From Pseudomonadota bacterium (lineage in GTDB: Bacteria; Desulfobacterota; Desulfobacteria; Desulfobacterales; Desulfolunaceae), in contig JAHIRD010000102.1 in NCBI GenBank assembly GCA_018818835.1, positions 1 through 64,000 on the forward strand: a stretch of DNA of 64,000 bases, in the 5' to 3' direction. This document shows positions 16,918 through 26,957 of the stretch, in pieces. Numbering within the stretch: position 1 is the first letter of the stretch; every line of letters begins with the position of its first letter. Under the pieces are notes generated by a model. That model was given only the letters and a program-made list of their open reading frames with translations. It did not search any database and was not told the origin of the DNA. The position numbers and the translations under genes are program-made.

Positions 16918-17746
16918 GGGTCTCCTCCTGAATAAATAAAATGATATGAACGCCTTCGCCCCTTGAATACGTTGCGGCGAAGAAAACCAAATGATCTGAA
17001 TCGGCTTTCGCCAATTAATTATGGCGTAAATAGTTGTAACATTCTGTATTTATTTATTTAAATTTTATTAAAGTATGGGCGAACAATACCATGGTGCATG
17101 GGTAACGTTTTTTAATCGGGTTGAATAGTGATTTGGATATACCAGCATTCAATTTAGCTAAATTGTTGCATGATAGGTATAGTCCGCGGAAGGTCTGATA
17201 ATCTATGCCGGATATTCCCATGAGAATATGGCCGCCTCCCCCTCCCCTTAAAGCAAAAACACCATGAACTGATCTGATCTTGTTCAGGGCATGTGGGAAG
17301 ATAAAAAAAGTGACGAATTATATCTGGTTTCCCCCAGCACATGAACAAGTGTAAAAAATGTAAATAACGATTATTAACTGATTATTTTTCATTTAAAACA
17401 TGTTTATATGATACGGTTTTATAATCATAAAAATTTAAATTTAACAATGTTAAAATAGACTATTAGGTAAAATAATTATTTTGCGTTTAAAAAATATTAC
17501 AAATTAGTTTTATATTTATTTTTTGATGACGTAAAAATGATGTCGATGAATTCAGGTAAAGCCAGACAGGGGACTCTTCACTTTTCGCCAGAGAAGTGAT
17601 ATAGAAACAAATCAATTGAATTTTATATGCGTCACGCGTAAGATCGTCCCAGGTTTTTTTTAGATGTCCCATGCCATATCCGGCGGGATGTTCCCCAAAC
17701 AAACAGCGCACCTCATCAAGGTGCCATTTTACGTTAAGGAGGGTAT
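16918..17746. other. 829-bp intergenic region, AT-rich, no gene seen
   Basis: This divergent gap between the PilZ gene (minus) and the TIGR03546 gene (plus) probably holds the promoters for both. The part 17340-17540 is strongly AT-rich. A small hairpin GCACCT-AGGTGC (17708-17723) precedes the ribosome binding site of the plus gene. The short open frames here lack ribosome binding sites and protein-like composition. Confidence 0.6.
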
Positions 17747-18250
17747 ATGCTTACCTTGCTTGCAAAATGCTTGAAAATTCTCAACTCGGAAATTGAGCCT
17801 GGCCAGATTAGTCTGGCTTTGTGCTTTTCAATGTTGATGGGACTTACACCTCTTTTCAGTCTTCATAATGTGTTTGTCCTTTTTGCCGTGCTGTTCATCA
17901 GGGTCAACCTCTCGGCCTTTCTCTTGGGCTGGGGCATGTTTTCCCTGATGGCCTATCTGCTTGACCCCCTGTTCCATTCTCTGGGCCTTATTGTGCTCAG
18001 TGCCCCGGTTTTTCAAGGACTGTTTACGATTTTATACAACATCCCCATTGCCAGGGTTTCCGGTTTCAACAACAGTATTGTGATGGGGAGTCTGGTTTTT
18101 TCCCTGGTGCTTTTTGTTCCCTCATATATTGTATTCAAGATTCTGATTACCCGATACCGGGTTGATCTTCTCTCCTGGGTTCAAAAAGTCAAATTGGTTC
18201 AGATTTTGAAAACAAGTAAATTGTTTTCCATATACGAGTCATTATCATAA
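17747..18250 (+). CDS. TIGR03546-family membrane protein
   Basis: A 167-aa integral membrane protein with about four hydrophobic segments. It begins MLTLLAKCLKILNSEIEPGQ, followed by the LCFSMLMGLTPLFSLHN segment characteristic of TIGR03546, a small family related in pattern to DUF2062. AAGGAGGG stands just before the ATG. A TIGR03545-type gene follows 34 bp downstream; these two families are typically neighbours. Function is unknown in both, and an envelope role is likely. Confidence 0.82.
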   Translation: MLTLLAKCLKILNSEIEPGQISLALCFSMLMGLTPLFSLHNVFVLFAVLFIRVNLSAFLLGWGMFSLMAYLLDPLFHSLGLIVLSAPVFQGLFTILYNIPIARVSGFNNSIVMGSLVFSLVLFVPSYIVFKILITRYRVDLLSWVQKVKLVQILKTSKLFSIYESLS

Positions 18251-18284
18251 TCGCGGTCAGGGTCATCTGACCCGGGAGGATATC

Positions 18285-20018
18285 ATGAAAACGTGGATAC
18301 GCTGGAAAGGAATTCTGGCTTTTGTTGTGATCATGGCCCTGGTGTTTGGTTTTTTTAAATTTTATGCCGGAACACTGGTAAAGAAGAGTATTGAATATGG
18401 GGGCACAAAAGCCGTGGGGGCACGTGTTGACCTTGGGGCTGTTGACCTTTCCTTATTCCCCCTGGGCATAACCTTAAAAGGACTTCAGGTCACGGACCCG
18501 GATGAGCCCATGACCAATATGGTCGAGGTCGGCACCACACGGTTTTCCATTGAACCCGGGAGCCTTTTGCTCAGAAAGGTGATCATCGATACCATGGCTG
18601 TTGACGATATGCGGTTCAAGACAGCCCGGAAATATTCAGGGGAAATTCCAAAATCAAAAGAAACAAAAAAAGACGAGAAAAAGGCCGAAGGCAGCAAATT
18701 ATTTTCCATGCCATCCCTTGAGTTTTCCGATGTGAAAAGCGTGTTAGCCAAGGAACCCCTGGGTGTTGTCGAGGAAGGGGACAAACTGAAAAAGGACATG
18801 GAAAAAGCCCGCATTGATTTTGAGAGTCGTTTTATGGGTCTGCCTGACAAGGAGACATTCGAGGCGCATAATGACAGGCTCAAGGAACTGAAATCAGGGA
18901 AAATAAAACTGGGCAATATTCTCAGCAAAGCTGAAGATTTGAAAAATTTGAAGAAAGATGTGGAAAAAGACGTTGAAAAAATCAAGGCCATGAAAAAGGA
19001 CCTGGCCCAGGCGGTGGATGATTATCAAGTCCGAATCAGGCAACTGCCCCAAATGGCAGCGGCTGATGTCAAGAGGCTCAAGGACAAGTATGCCTTGTCT
19101 CCCCAGGGCATGGGCAATGTGTCTGCTCTTTTTTTCGGACCAAAAAGTTCGGTTTGGGTTGAAAAAGGTCTTTCCTGGTATCTGAAGCTGAAACCCTACC
19201 TGAAGAAAAACGACTCAGGCAGTGACAAGGAAAAAGAACAAGAGGTGCCACAACACGACCGGGGAAAAGGCGTTTATGTGGCATTCAAGGAAAAGAACCC
19301 CAGTCCGGGTTTTTTGATCAAACATGCGGATCTGTCTCTGGTTCTTGACGCGGGACGAATGGAAGGGGCCCTGGATCAGGTGACCAATGAACAGTCCCTC
19401 ACAGGTTTGCCCATGACCCTCTCCCTGGCATCGACTGAAATGAAGACCATGAAAGGGATAAAGATCGTAGGGGTGCTGGACCGGGTCAAGAAAAATGAGG
19501 ATAAGGATGCTCTGATGCTTTCGGTCAAGGACATGAATATCGATGGTCTTGCCCTGGCATCGGGCAGCCCCATGGGCGTTCGTATGGACAAAGCCCTGGC
19601 TGATTTTGATATGAATATCAAAATAAATGGGAAAAAACTGGAAGGAACCCTGGCCGCTGCCCTTGATCCCATGACCCTAAACTCCTTGAATCCTGAAAAA
19701 AATGATCGCCTGAGCCGTGCCCTTTCCAAAGCCCTGGCCGATGTGAAGGCCATGAAGATTGGCGCCTCCCTTTCGGGGACAGTGGATGACTATAAGGTAA
19801 ATCTGGAATCCGACCTTGATAAAATTGTCAAAAATGCCGTACAGGGAATAGTCAAGGATCTTTCCGATGAATTCGCCAAAGAGTTGCAGGTGGCTGTTCA
19901 GGAAAAAATACAAGGCCAGATCAAGGACCTGACAGGCAAGCTTGACCTTTATTCCAATCTTGGAACCGATGTTGAAAAACGTCTGGATGTGGGTAAGGAA
20001 ACTTTGAAGGGTTTATAA
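18285..20018 (+). CDS. TIGR03545-family envelope protein (AsmA/DUF748-like)
   Basis: A 577-aa protein anchored by one N-terminal TM helix (residues ~8-28), the bulk being periplasmic. Residues ~40-110 (VGARVDLGAVDLSLFPLGIT, then LKGLQVTDPDEP) have the AsmA/DUF748-like beta pattern of proteins in lipid or outer-membrane homeostasis. Residues ~160-250 are a highly charged Lys/Asp coiled coil. The C-terminal half returns to beta-rich sequence with DKALADFDMNIKINGKKLEG. It is the usual partner of TIGR03546 upstream. A GGGAGG site precedes the ATG, and the terminator at 20039 closes the unit. Confidence 0.82.
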   Translation: MKTWIRWKGILAFVVIMALVFGFFKFYAGTLVKKSIEYGGTKAVGARVDLGAVDLSLFPLGITLKGLQVTDPDEPMTNMVEVGTTRFSIEPGSLLLRKVIIDTMAVDDMRFKTARKYSGEIPKSKETKKDEKKAEGSKLFSMPSLEFSDVKSVLAKEPLGVVEEGDKLKKDMEKARIDFESRFMGLPDKETFEAHNDRLKELKSGKIKLGNILSKAEDLKNLKKDVEKDVEKIKAMKKDLAQAVDDYQVRIRQLPQMAAADVKRLKDKYALSPQGMGNVSALFFGPKSSVWVEKGLSWYLKLKPYLKKNDSGSDKEKEQEVPQHDRGKGVYVAFKEKNPSPGFLIKHADLSLVLDAGRMEGALDQVTNEQSLTGLPMTLSLASTEMKTMKGIKIVGVLDRVKKNEDKDALMLSVKDMNIDGLALASGSPMGVRMDKALADFDMNIKINGKKLEGTLAAALDPMTLNSLNPEKNDRLSRALSKALADVKAMKIGASLSGTVDDYKVNLESDLDKIVKNAVQGIVKDLSDEFAKELQVAVQEKIQGQIKDLTGKLDLYSNLGTDVEKRLDVGKETLKGL

Positions 20019-20038
20019 AAACATCAAGCCATCGAATA

Positions 20039-20072
20039 AAAAGGGCCTTGGGCATCTGCCCGTGGCCCTTTT
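20039..20072 (+). terminator. intrinsic terminator after the TIGR03545 gene
   Basis: AAAAGGGCC (20039-20047) pairs with GGCCCTTTT (20064-20072), with an inner GGGC-GCCC stem. The T4 run forms the 3' arm. Confidence 0.85.
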
Positions 20073-20096
20073 GCATTAGCTTAAATGAAGGGCGCT

Positions 20097-20690
20097 ATGA
20101 AACGAATCTGTGTGTATTGCGGTTCCAGCTCTGGATCGGAACCCGATTATATCCAAGGGGCAAGGCATCTGGGCAGGGTGCTTTCCGAAAATAACATTGA
20201 CCTTGTTTATGGCGGGGCAAAGGTGGGCCTCATGGGAGCGGTGGCCGATGCGGTTCTGGCCCATGGGGGCAACGTTATCGGTGTGATCCCCGATATACTC
20301 AACAAGGCCGTTGCCCATGCGGGACTGACCGAACTCCACGTCACCGGCTCCATGCATGAGCGAAAGGCCATGATGTTTGATCTTTCAGACGCGTTTATCG
20401 CCATGCCAGGAGGCATGGGAACCCTTGAAGAGATCTTCGAAGTGATGACCTGGGCCCAGTTGGGCTCCCACAGAAAACCCTGCGGGCTTTTGAACATACG
20501 TAACTACTACGCCAAATTGATTGATTTTCTGGATCATTCAGCGGATGAGGGATTTATCCACCGTGAACACCTGGGGATTATTTCCTCATCCCCTGATCCG
20601 GAACAGCTTCTTGACCATTTCCGGGCCTATCGCTCCCCCGCCGAACAAAAACTGGACAAGTTGTCACTTTTATCAATGCAAAAAAATTAA
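20097..20690 (+). CDS. LOG-family nucleoside monophosphate phosphoribohydrolase
   Basis: The ATG at 20097 has AAGGG upstream; an in-frame ATG at 20085 has none, so I use 20097 (197 aa). The protein has the Rossmann LOG fold: RICVYCGSSSG at the N-terminus, YGGAKVGLMG, and the active-site signature PGGMGTLEEIFE (Arg in HERKAMM and the Glu of TLEE). LOG proteins cleave nucleoside 5'-monophosphates to base and ribose 5-phosphate, releasing free cytokinins in plants. In bacteria the physiological substrate is often unclear (the family was once misannotated as lysine decarboxylase). The gene stands alone after a terminator. Confidence 0.88.
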   Translation: MKRICVYCGSSSGSEPDYIQGARHLGRVLSENNIDLVYGGAKVGLMGAVADAVLAHGGNVIGVIPDILNKAVAHAGLTELHVTGSMHERKAMMFDLSDAFIAMPGGMGTLEEIFEVMTWAQLGSHRKPCGLLNIRNYYAKLIDFLDHSADEGFIHREHLGIISSSPDPEQLLDHFRAYRSPAEQKLDKLSLLSMQKN

Positions 20691-21365
20691 ATTTTACGAG
20701 ATAGAAGCACAAGGTGGCAAAACCACAAACAAAAAGCTGGCCGCCGGAGGCATGTTTTTCTTCGTGCTCTTCGTGTTCTTGAGCGACCAAAGGGAGCGGG
20801 TGGTTAAACTATTTAATCGTTTTTCTTCATGACCTTCATGTACTTCATTGTAAAACCGTTTTGGTTTCATTCCCAGGCATTGCCTGGGCAATGAAACCTT
20901 GTTTTCTTTTTTATCCACCACCCGTTCGCTACGCTCACTGAAGGACACGAAGAGCACGAAGAAGAGCAAAGACTATGCCTCCGGCGGCCCTGCCGGGGGC
21001 CAAACTTTTAAAAAGTTTGTCAAACAGGTATTGTTGTTCTTCATGTGCTTCATGATTGACATATAAAAACAGAAAAACAGAGGACTAACAGGCAAATAAT
21101 TCGTTCTGTGAGAAAATGTTAACGGCATCCCCCAAAGGGGGAAACGCACAGTTTGAGGCCTACCCATAAATGGGGTTGTTCTATAAGTATAAGGTCATTA
21201 AGGACATGAAGTTTGGGCTATAGCTGATATCTTTTCTTCGTGCTCTCAGGGTTTTTGCAGAAATAGTCGGCGGGGTTTTGCTAAAGCTTGGGGTATGATT
21301 TTACAGTTAGTGATGCCATAGAAAACTATAGAGAATCCTTATTCATATGAGCGCAGCTCATCCAA
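20691..21365. repeat. degenerate intergenic repeat region R3-2
   Basis: Segments shared with 51738-52307 and 56877-57241 include GCTGGCCGCCGGAGGCAT, CTTCGTGCTCTTCGTG, the palindromic ATTCCCAGGCATTGCCTGGG at about 20870, CACCCGTTCGCTACG and AAACTTTTAAAAAGTTTG. Frames here encode only repeat-derived sequence. 21065-21365 shows no feature I can name. Confidence 0.65.
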
Positions 21366-21404
21366 AGATAATGCCTGATACGGGAACCGTATCAGGCATT
21401 ATCT
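21366..21404. terminator. 18-bp perfect stem-loop
   Basis: AGATAATGCCTGATACGG (21366-21383) pairs exactly with 21387-21404 around a GAA loop. A TTTTATT run follows on the plus strand. It lies beyond the aspS end, outside the MITE copy B. Confidence 0.7.
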
Positions 21405-21413
21405 TTTATTCTT

Positions 21414-21565
21414 GAGGGACTCCTAAAAAGTCGACGGATGGCTATGGAAAAAGGTCCATAGGCAAGGCATAGTGTTTGGCCGGGCGTGAAGGCATACTTG
21501 GTCGTATGTCGAACGTCTGGCCAAACACTATAACGCCGCATATGGGACTTTTTACGACGCCATCA
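21414..21565. repeat. MITE-like palindromic element, copy B (about 151 bp)
   Basis: Inverted relative to copy A at 3369 and nearly identical by eye, except for the centre and one degenerated end (GAGGGACTCCTAAAAAG). Its other end, TGATGGCGTCG on the minus strand, contains the TGA stop codon of aspS (21563-21565). Confidence 0.8.
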
Positions 21566-23350
21566 TTCTTCGATGATCTTAAGTCGCAGGCTAAGTTCTT
21601 CCAGCTGATCCCGGCTGACAGATGACGGGGCATCGGTCAGGAGGCATGAGGCCTTCTGGGTTTTCGGGAAGGCGATGACATCCCTGATGGACGGCTGACC
21701 GCAGAGAATCATCATCAGGCGGTCAAAACCAAAGGCCATACCACCGTGGGGAGGGGCACCGGATTCCAGGGCTGACAGAAGAAAACCGAATTTTTCTTCG
21801 TAGTCCTGTTTTTCAAGTCCCAGGCTTTTGAGAATTTTGATCTGCAGGTCTTTATTGTGTATACGGATGCTGCCTCCTCCGATTTCCGTTCCGTTCAACA
21901 CCAGGTCATAGGCCCGTGATTTAACGGCCAGAGGATCGGTGTCGATTTTATCGTAATCCTCTTCCGACGGTGCGGTAAAGGGATGGTGGGGGGACTGGAG
22001 ACGTTTGTTTGTATCATCGTATTCAAACAAGGGGAAATGGGTGACCCAGAGAAAACGGTACTCATCCTTGTTGATCATCCCGAGTTTGGCGGCCAGATGA
22101 TTTCGGAGATTGCCCAGGGATTCGTTGACCACCTTGGGCTGGTCAGCTACAAAAAAGACAAGATCCCCCGGTTCCATCTGAATTTTATCGGCCAGGGCTT
22201 TTTTCTCGTCATCGGTGAAAAATTTTGCAATGGGGGACTGCCATTCGTTTTCACGGACCTTGATCCAGGCCAGGCCCCTGGCACGGTAGATGGCTACAAA
22301 GCCGGTAAGATCATCAATGTCCTTGCGGGAAAAATCCATGCAGCCTTTGGCGTTCAGAGCTTTGACCATGCCCCCCTTGTTGACCACGTCCGCAAAAACC
22401 TTGAATCCCGACCCTTTAACAATGGATGAAACATCCTTCAATTCCATGTCGAAACGCAGGTCCGGTTTGTCCAGGCCATACCGGTCCATGGCATCGTCAA
22501 ACAAAAGACGGTCAAAGGGCAGTTTCAGCTCAATGCCCAGAATCGCCTTGAACACGGCAGCCACCAGGCCTTCACCGGCCGCCATCACATCTTCTTCACC
22601 CACAAAGGACATTTCAAGGTCCACCTGGGTGAATTCGGGCTGACGGTCTGCCCTTAGATCTTCGTCTCTGAAACACCGGACAATTTGATAATAACGATCG
22701 AATCCGCTCATCATCAGGAGTTGCTTGAACAGCTGGGGTGACTGGGGTAAGGCATAAAAGTGGCCGGGATTCACACGGCTGGGCACCAGATAATCACGGG
22801 CACCTTCGGGTGTGCTTTTGGTGAGAAACGGCGTTTCAATGTCAAGAAAACCAATCTCGTTCAGATAGTTCCGAATGGCAAGCCCTGCCTTGTGACGGGC
22901 AATGAGGTTTCTCTGGAGATTGGGCCGCCGTAAATCAATGTGACGGTTTTTAAGCCGAATACTTTCGTTGACATCCACGGTTTCCTCAATGAGGAACGGC
23001 GGGGTCTGGGCCTCGTTCAGAATCTTAAGATCTGAAACCATGACCTCTATTTTTCCGGTTTTCATTTTACCGTTGACCATGTCGGCGGGCCTGTGAACCA
23101 CTTTGCCTTTGATCCCCAGAACAAATTCACTTCGGATCCCATGGGCCTTTTCATGGACGATCGGGTTTTCTTCGGGGTTGAATACGATTTGTGCCAGACC
23201 GGTCCGGTCCCTGAAATCGATAAAGATCACACCCCCGTGATCCCGTCTTTTCTGAACCCAGCCCATGAGGACCACGTCCTTTTCAACCAGGTCTTCGTCC
23301 AGGTCACCACAGTGATGGGTTCGTCTCATATCTCCAAGAATATCTGTCAA
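21563..23350 (-). CDS. aspS: aspartate--tRNA ligase
   Basis: A class II synthetase of the bacterial long type: OB-fold anticodon domain ([20 protein letters not shown]), motif 2 [18 protein letters not shown], the GAD insertion domain, and motif 3 [18 protein letters not shown]. It charges tRNA-Asp in the cytoplasm. I choose a TTG start at 23350, 8 nt after AAAGGAG; an ATG at 23329 (MRRTHHCG) is the main alternative, matching where many AspRS begin. A frame start further upstream at 23371 would overlap hisS. The length is 595 aa. It lies 13 bp downstream of hisS. Its stop codon coincides with the end of a repeat element. Confidence 0.93.
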   Translation of the reverse strand: MTDILGDMRRTHHCGDLDEDLVEKDVVLMGWVQKRRDHGGVIFIDFRDRTGLAQIVFNPEENPIVHEKAHGIRSEFVLGIKGKVVHRPADMVNGKMKTGKIEVMVSDLKILNEAQTPPFLIEETVDVNESIRLKNRHIDLRRPNLQRNLIARHKAGLAIRNYLNEIGFLDIETPFLTKSTPEGARDYLVPSRVNPGHFYALPQSPQLFKQLLMMSGFDRYYQIVRCFRDEDLRADRQPEFTQVDLEMSFVGEEDVMAAGEGLVAAVFKAILGIELKLPFDRLLFDDAMDRYGLDKPDLRFDMELKDVSSIVKGSGFKVFADVVNKGGMVKALNAKGCMDFSRKDIDDLTGFVAIYRARGLAWIKVRENEWQSPIAKFFTDDEKKALADKIQMEPGDLVFFVADQPKVVNESLGNLRNHLAAKLGMINKDEYRFLWVTHFPLFEYDDTNKRLQSPHHPFTAPSEEDYDKIDTDPLAVKSRAYDLVLNGTEIGGGSIRIHNKDLQIKILKSLGLEKQDYEEKFGFLLSALESGAPPHGGMAFGFDRLMMILCGQPSIRDVIAFPKTQKASCLLTDAPSSVSRDQLEELSLRLKIIEE

Positions 23351-23363
23351 TGGTCTGACTCCT

Positions 23364-24617
23364 TTATCCAATTATTTTTATCAGTTGAGGCACAAGATCG
23401 TCCAAGGGAACGGAGATCTGCTCCTTGCTTTCCATGTTTCGAAAAAGTGCGTGGCCATTTTCCCGTTCATTGTCTCCCAGAATCAGCACAAAATCAGCAT
23501 GAAATTTGTCTGCACGCTTCATATGACTTTTCAGGCTTCGTTCCTCAAAATCCATTTCCGTCTGGACACCGTCCAGGCAAAGGTCCGAGGCCCAGCCCCA
23601 GGCCAGATTCCGACAGGTGTCACCCAGAGCTGCAATATAGATCTTTGGGTTTTTGGGTGGAAGGGTGCGGTTTTGTGCCATGATTTCAGCCAGACGGTCA
23701 AAGCCGATGGCAAAGCCGATGGCTGGCTGGGACGGTCCGCCAAGGGCTTCCACAAGGCCGTCGTAACGCCCGCCCCCTGCCACGGCATTCTGTGCTCCAA
23801 GGGAGGTGGTCAAGATTTCAAAGGCGGTCCGAGTGTAATAATCCAGGCCCCTTACAAGGTTTTTGTCTATGTCAAAGGGGATGTTCTGCCGTGTAAGCAG
23901 GTCTTTGACCGTATTAAAATGGCTCTGGCAGTCCCCGCATAAAAAGTCAAGGATAGACGGCGCGTCTTTTAAGGCGTTCCTACAGGACGGTACCTTGCAG
24001 TCAAGGGTCCTTAGGGGGTTTTTTTCACTGCGTCTGAGGCAGTTTTCACAAAGATGGTCTTTTTGCGATTCAAGAAGGCTGAAAAGGGCTTTCTGGAAAT
24101 CCGGTCTGCAGACCGGGCATCCCAGGGAATTGATGTGGGCTGAAACATTTTGGACCGCAAGTTTGTTGAACAAGGACACCAGCATGAAAATGATCTGTGC
24201 ATCCATATAAGGAGACGCGGTTCCGAAGACTTCGGCATCGATTTGGTAAAACTGGCGATAGCGGCCTTTCTGGGGGCGTTCGCGCCGGAACATGGGGCCG
24301 ATGGTGTAGAGTTTTCTCACCGGCTCTTCAGCATACATTTTATGCTGGATGTAGGATCGAACCACCGATGCTGTGGCTTCGGGCCGCAAGGTGACGTTTC
24401 CCCGCTTGCCGTCTTCAAAGGTGTACATTTCCTTTTCAACAATGTCGGTGGTGTCCCCTATACTTTTTGAAAACAACTCTGATTTCTCAACGATGGGCAA
24501 CCGGATCTCTCGGAAACCGAAATCCTCGAAAAGTGCCCTTGCCGTATCTTCAATATACTGCCAGAGAACGATTTCATCGGGAAGTATGTCTTTAAAACCT
24601 TTGATTAACTGTATCAT
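23364..24617 (-). CDS. hisS: histidine--tRNA ligase
   Basis: A 417-aa class II synthetase with motif 2 [20 protein letters not shown] and the histidine-A motif [22 protein letters not shown] and the C-terminal anticodon domain are present. I use the ATG at 24617, where AGGA lies 4 nt upstream and the protein opens [15 protein letters not shown] as usual for the family; a GTG at 24629 would add four residues. It is the first gene of a hisS-aspS operon, a common order in Deltaproteobacteria. Confidence 0.94.
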   Translation of the reverse strand: MIQLIKGFKDILPDEIVLWQYIEDTARALFEDFGFREIRLPIVEKSELFSKSIGDTTDIVEKEMYTFEDGKRGNVTLRPEATASVVRSYIQHKMYAEEPVRKLYTIGPMFRRERPQKGRYRQFYQIDAEVFGTASPYMDAQIIFMLVSLFNKLAVQNVSAHINSLGCPVCRPDFQKALFSLLESQKDHLCENCLRRSEKNPLRTLDCKVPSCRNALKDAPSILDFLCGDCQSHFNTVKDLLTRQNIPFDIDKNLVRGLDYYTRTAFEILTTSLGAQNAVAGGGRYDGLVEALGGPSQPAIGFAIGFDRLAEIMAQNRTLPPKNPKIYIAALGDTCRNLAWGWASDLCLDGVQTEMDFEERSLKSHMKRADKFHADFVLILGDNERENGHALFRNMESKEQISVPLDDLVPQLIKIIG

Positions 24618-25133
24618 GTATCCTGTCACAACCGGAGTATCGCCCGGTCTTTAAAAGGTTAAAATAAAACCTGAAATATCAGATATAAAACCGTAACATA
24701 AGAATAACCACTTTATGTACATGAACTGAGGCGACTTAGTCAATACCAATATTTACAGTTACTTTTACCTTGAAACAGGATAGGAACGTTAGCGAGCCAA
24801 CACCAAGCTGGATGCGACACGTAAAAGCAGAGTGCCGCATCTGGGCGTTATTGTCCGGCAAAGGCCATCATGGGTTTGATTAATTGATATATCTGTGATA
24901 ATTATCATCGGTTTTAATCAGTTTTAAAAAAGATTCGTCGGTTGGGTGTTGATATTGCCTTTAAATTTAAAGGATATAGAAATTTTGCCCCACAACCGGG
25001 CAAATAAAAATGACCATAATGCCCTTTGTAAATAAAAAAAAAATTTACGACGCATGAAAAACATGTCATGTTTGGCCGTCTCTAAGGGAACATTTTGTAA
25101 AAACGTCACACGTATGGAGTCAATGAAGGGCAG
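24618..25133. other. 516-bp divergent intergenic region, no gene seen
   Basis: The region lies between hisS (minus) and the COG2426 gene (plus). It contains a small imperfect stem near 24812-24842 (GATGCG...CGCATC) and AT-rich sequence. No tRNA or riboswitch consensus was recognised. Confidence 0.5.
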
Positions 25134-25775
25134 ATGAGCACAGAAAAATTACATCATACTTCCGAGGGAAGAGTATTATGGGTTGGGATAGTCATGGCTT
25201 TATTTCTGGCCGGCCTGGTGGTTTTCTATTTGTTTGTTGAACCGGAGCGGGCAAAGACCCTGTCTCTGGTTTTAGTCGCACATACCTTTGGAGGCAGGGC
25301 CGCAGGAGTGGGGCTGTGTATCATGTCAGGCCTCGGTTATGTCTGGAATGTGGCCTATAATCTGTATCTTGAAATCCTGATCGTCTGCTTCACTTATTCC
25401 GTCTTTGTTTTTTCATTGACCAACCATATCCATTTCCCCTGGGCGATTTCATTTACAAAAAATTTGATGACAAAGGCCAGCAAGCATAAGGATAAGATCG
25501 AAAAATACGGATGGCTCGGTTTGTTTTTATTTGTGATGGCACCCCTTCCTGTCACGGGGCCGGTTATCGGTTCTATCATCGGCTATCTTTTGAAAATGAA
25601 TATATGGCGAAATCTAAGTGCTGTTTTTTTGGGCACACTGTCGGCCATTATTGTCTGGGTCGTCTGTTTTAACTTTCTGGAGCAGCATCTCCATATGATA
25701 CAATATTTTCTTGGGGCCATCATTGCCATCGTTCTATTTTTTCATATCAAAACCATCAAGGGGCTTTTTTTATAA
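25134..25775 (+). CDS. COG2426-type membrane protein (small multidrug export family)
   Basis: A 213-aa protein with about five hydrophobic segments. The signature is KYGWLGLFLFVMAPLPVTGP followed by GSIIGYLLKMNIWRNL, matching the LGLLLFVAIPLPGTGAWTG-type block of the family called small multidrug export protein (PF06695). The PLPxTGxxxGS loop is related in pattern to DedA-like permeases. Transport function in this family is weakly supported, so the name is nominal. AAGGGC stands before the ATG. The gene appears monocistronic. Confidence 0.78.
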   Translation: MSTEKLHHTSEGRVLWVGIVMALFLAGLVVFYLFVEPERAKTLSLVLVAHTFGGRAAGVGLCIMSGLGYVWNVAYNLYLEILIVCFTYSVFVFSLTNHIHFPWAISFTKNLMTKASKHKDKIEKYGWLGLFLFVMAPLPVTGPVIGSIIGYLLKMNIWRNLSAVFLGTLSAIIVWVVCFNFLEQHLHMIQYFLGAIIAIVLFFHIKTIKGLFL

Positions 25776-25862
25776 AGATCAGGCCTGCGTTTTTTTAGGT
25801 TCAAGGCCTCACCTTCCTGCTTTTTCTGTTTGTCCGCATACTTTTTAATGATGGAAATGCTG

Positions 25863-25903
25863 TGGGGCTTATGGGTCCTATGGGACTTATGAGACCTATG
25901 AAC
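25863..25903. repeat. 10-nt-periodic repeat tract, locus 3
   Basis: GGGCTTATGG, GTCCTATGGG, ACTTATGAGA and CCTATGAAC follow in strict 10-nt register in the gap between 25775 and 26043, which holds no gene. Confidence 0.7.
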
Positions 25904-26042
25904 ATCATAAAAAAGTCAAAATATTGATATTTGGGGCTATATGGGGTATTCTTACAGGATATAAACCCTGATCAATCAAGGGTAGGGCCTTTATTATGAT
26001 GGCCCCGGGCGGAAAGTCTATTCCCCATACAGGAGAAAAATT

Positions 26043-26918
26043 ATGAAACCGAGCTTTTCAATTGTGGGTTGCGGTAAAGTGGGAACCACCCTGGCCAGGT
26101 ATCTTACCGGCGCTGGTTATACCGTGCATGGCCTTGCAAGCAGATGCCTTGAATCTGCGAAAAAGGCTGCGGAGCTGTCAGGGGCAACAACATATTCCAC
26201 GGATCCCCTGGATGTGACACCCGGTGCGGATATGGTGTTTATCACCACCCCCGACGGACTGATCAAGGAGGTCTGTGACGCCATTGCCGCAAAAGGCGGC
26301 TTCAGTGATAAAAATATGGTGTTCCATTGCAGTGGGTCCCTGCCGTCCACTCTTCTTGGGTCGGCGAAGAAACAGGGGGCCGTGATCGGTTCTGTGCATC
26401 CGCTTCAGAGTTTTGCGTCGGCCTATGGGGATAAAAATCCATTTGAGGGCATCGTTATGGCTCTTGAAGGGGATGAGGCTGCTGTCAACGTGGGGCTTGA
26501 AATGGCTGAGACCCTGGGAGCCAAAGGGTTTCGCATCCAGACCGATGCCAAGACCCTGTATCATGCGTCGGCTGTAGTGGCCTCCAATTATCTGGTGACC
26601 CTGGTTGATTTTGCCTACCAGCTACTGGCATCATCCGGGATAGACCACAAGGATGCCTATACGGTTCTGGGCCCTCTGATTGAAGGGACATTGGCCAATA
26701 TAAAAAAGGTCGGGACTGTTCAGGCCCTGACCGGGCCAGTTGTTCGGGGTGATTCAGCCACGGTTTCAGACCATCTGGACGCAATCAAGGATATTATGCC
26801 CCATGTGATGGGCTTGTACACGGTCCTTGGGCGGCATACCCTTGAGATTGCCAAGAAACGAGGAACACTGACCGAATCGTCCAGGGATGAGTTGACGCGT
26901 CTGTTCTCCGAACCATGA
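26043..26918 (+). CDS. Rossmann-fold oxidoreductase, DUF2520 family
   Basis: A 291-aa protein. The N-terminal dinucleotide-binding fold shows GCGKVGTTLARYL (residues 9-21, GxGxxG type), and FITTPDGLI follows at the end of the fourth strand. FHCSGSLPS and SVHPLQSFA are the hallmarks of the DUF2520/Rossmann-like family. The C-terminal half (HASAVVASNYLVTLVDFAYQ) is the all-helical dimerisation domain seen in ketopantoate-reductase- and ProC-like enzymes. It is probably an NAD(P)-dependent dehydrogenase with unknown substrate. A CAGGAG site precedes the ATG. Confidence 0.85.
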   Translation: MKPSFSIVGCGKVGTTLARYLTGAGYTVHGLASRCLESAKKAAELSGATTYSTDPLDVTPGADMVFITTPDGLIKEVCDAIAAKGGFSDKNMVFHCSGSLPSTLLGSAKKQGAVIGSVHPLQSFASAYGDKNPFEGIVMALEGDEAAVNVGLEMAETLGAKGFRIQTDAKTLYHASAVVASNYLVTLVDFAYQLLASSGIDHKDAYTVLGPLIEGTLANIKKVGTVQALTGPVVRGDSATVSDHLDAIKDIMPHVMGLYTVLGRHTLEIAKKRGTLTESSRDELTRLFSEP

Positions 26919-26921
26919 ACG

Positions 26922-26953
26922 TCTGTCCGGGAAACCATGTTTTCCCGGACAGA
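26922..26953. terminator. stem-loop between convergent genes
   Basis: TCTGTCCGGGAAA (26922-26934) pairs exactly with 26941-26953 around a 6-nt loop. It fills the 39-bp gap between convergent genes and can serve both, although U-runs are short. Confidence 0.75.
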
Positions 26954-26957
26954 TTCA

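Noticed and set aside
17154-17711. Short minus-strand frames in the 829-bp AT-rich gap
   Set aside because: No ribosome binding sites and no protein-like composition.
20694-20969. A 91-aa minus-strand frame
   Set aside because: It lies wholly in repeat blocks that recur in other intergenic regions, so the frame is a by-product of the repeat.
21120-21190. Possible riboswitch (CCCCCAAAGGGGG followed by ACGCACAGTTTGAGGCC)
   Set aside because: It recalls a c-di-GMP-I aptamer in part, but the conserved core cannot be completed and no plus-strand gene follows.
24760-24870. attC-like segment (GTTAG...GCGTTAT)
   Set aside because: The paired core sites do not match in sequence or spacing, and no integrase or cassette is present.
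25863-25903. The 10-nt-periodic tracts as a CRISPR array
   Set aside because: Units are contiguous with no spacers, far shorter than CRISPR repeats, and no cas genes are present.
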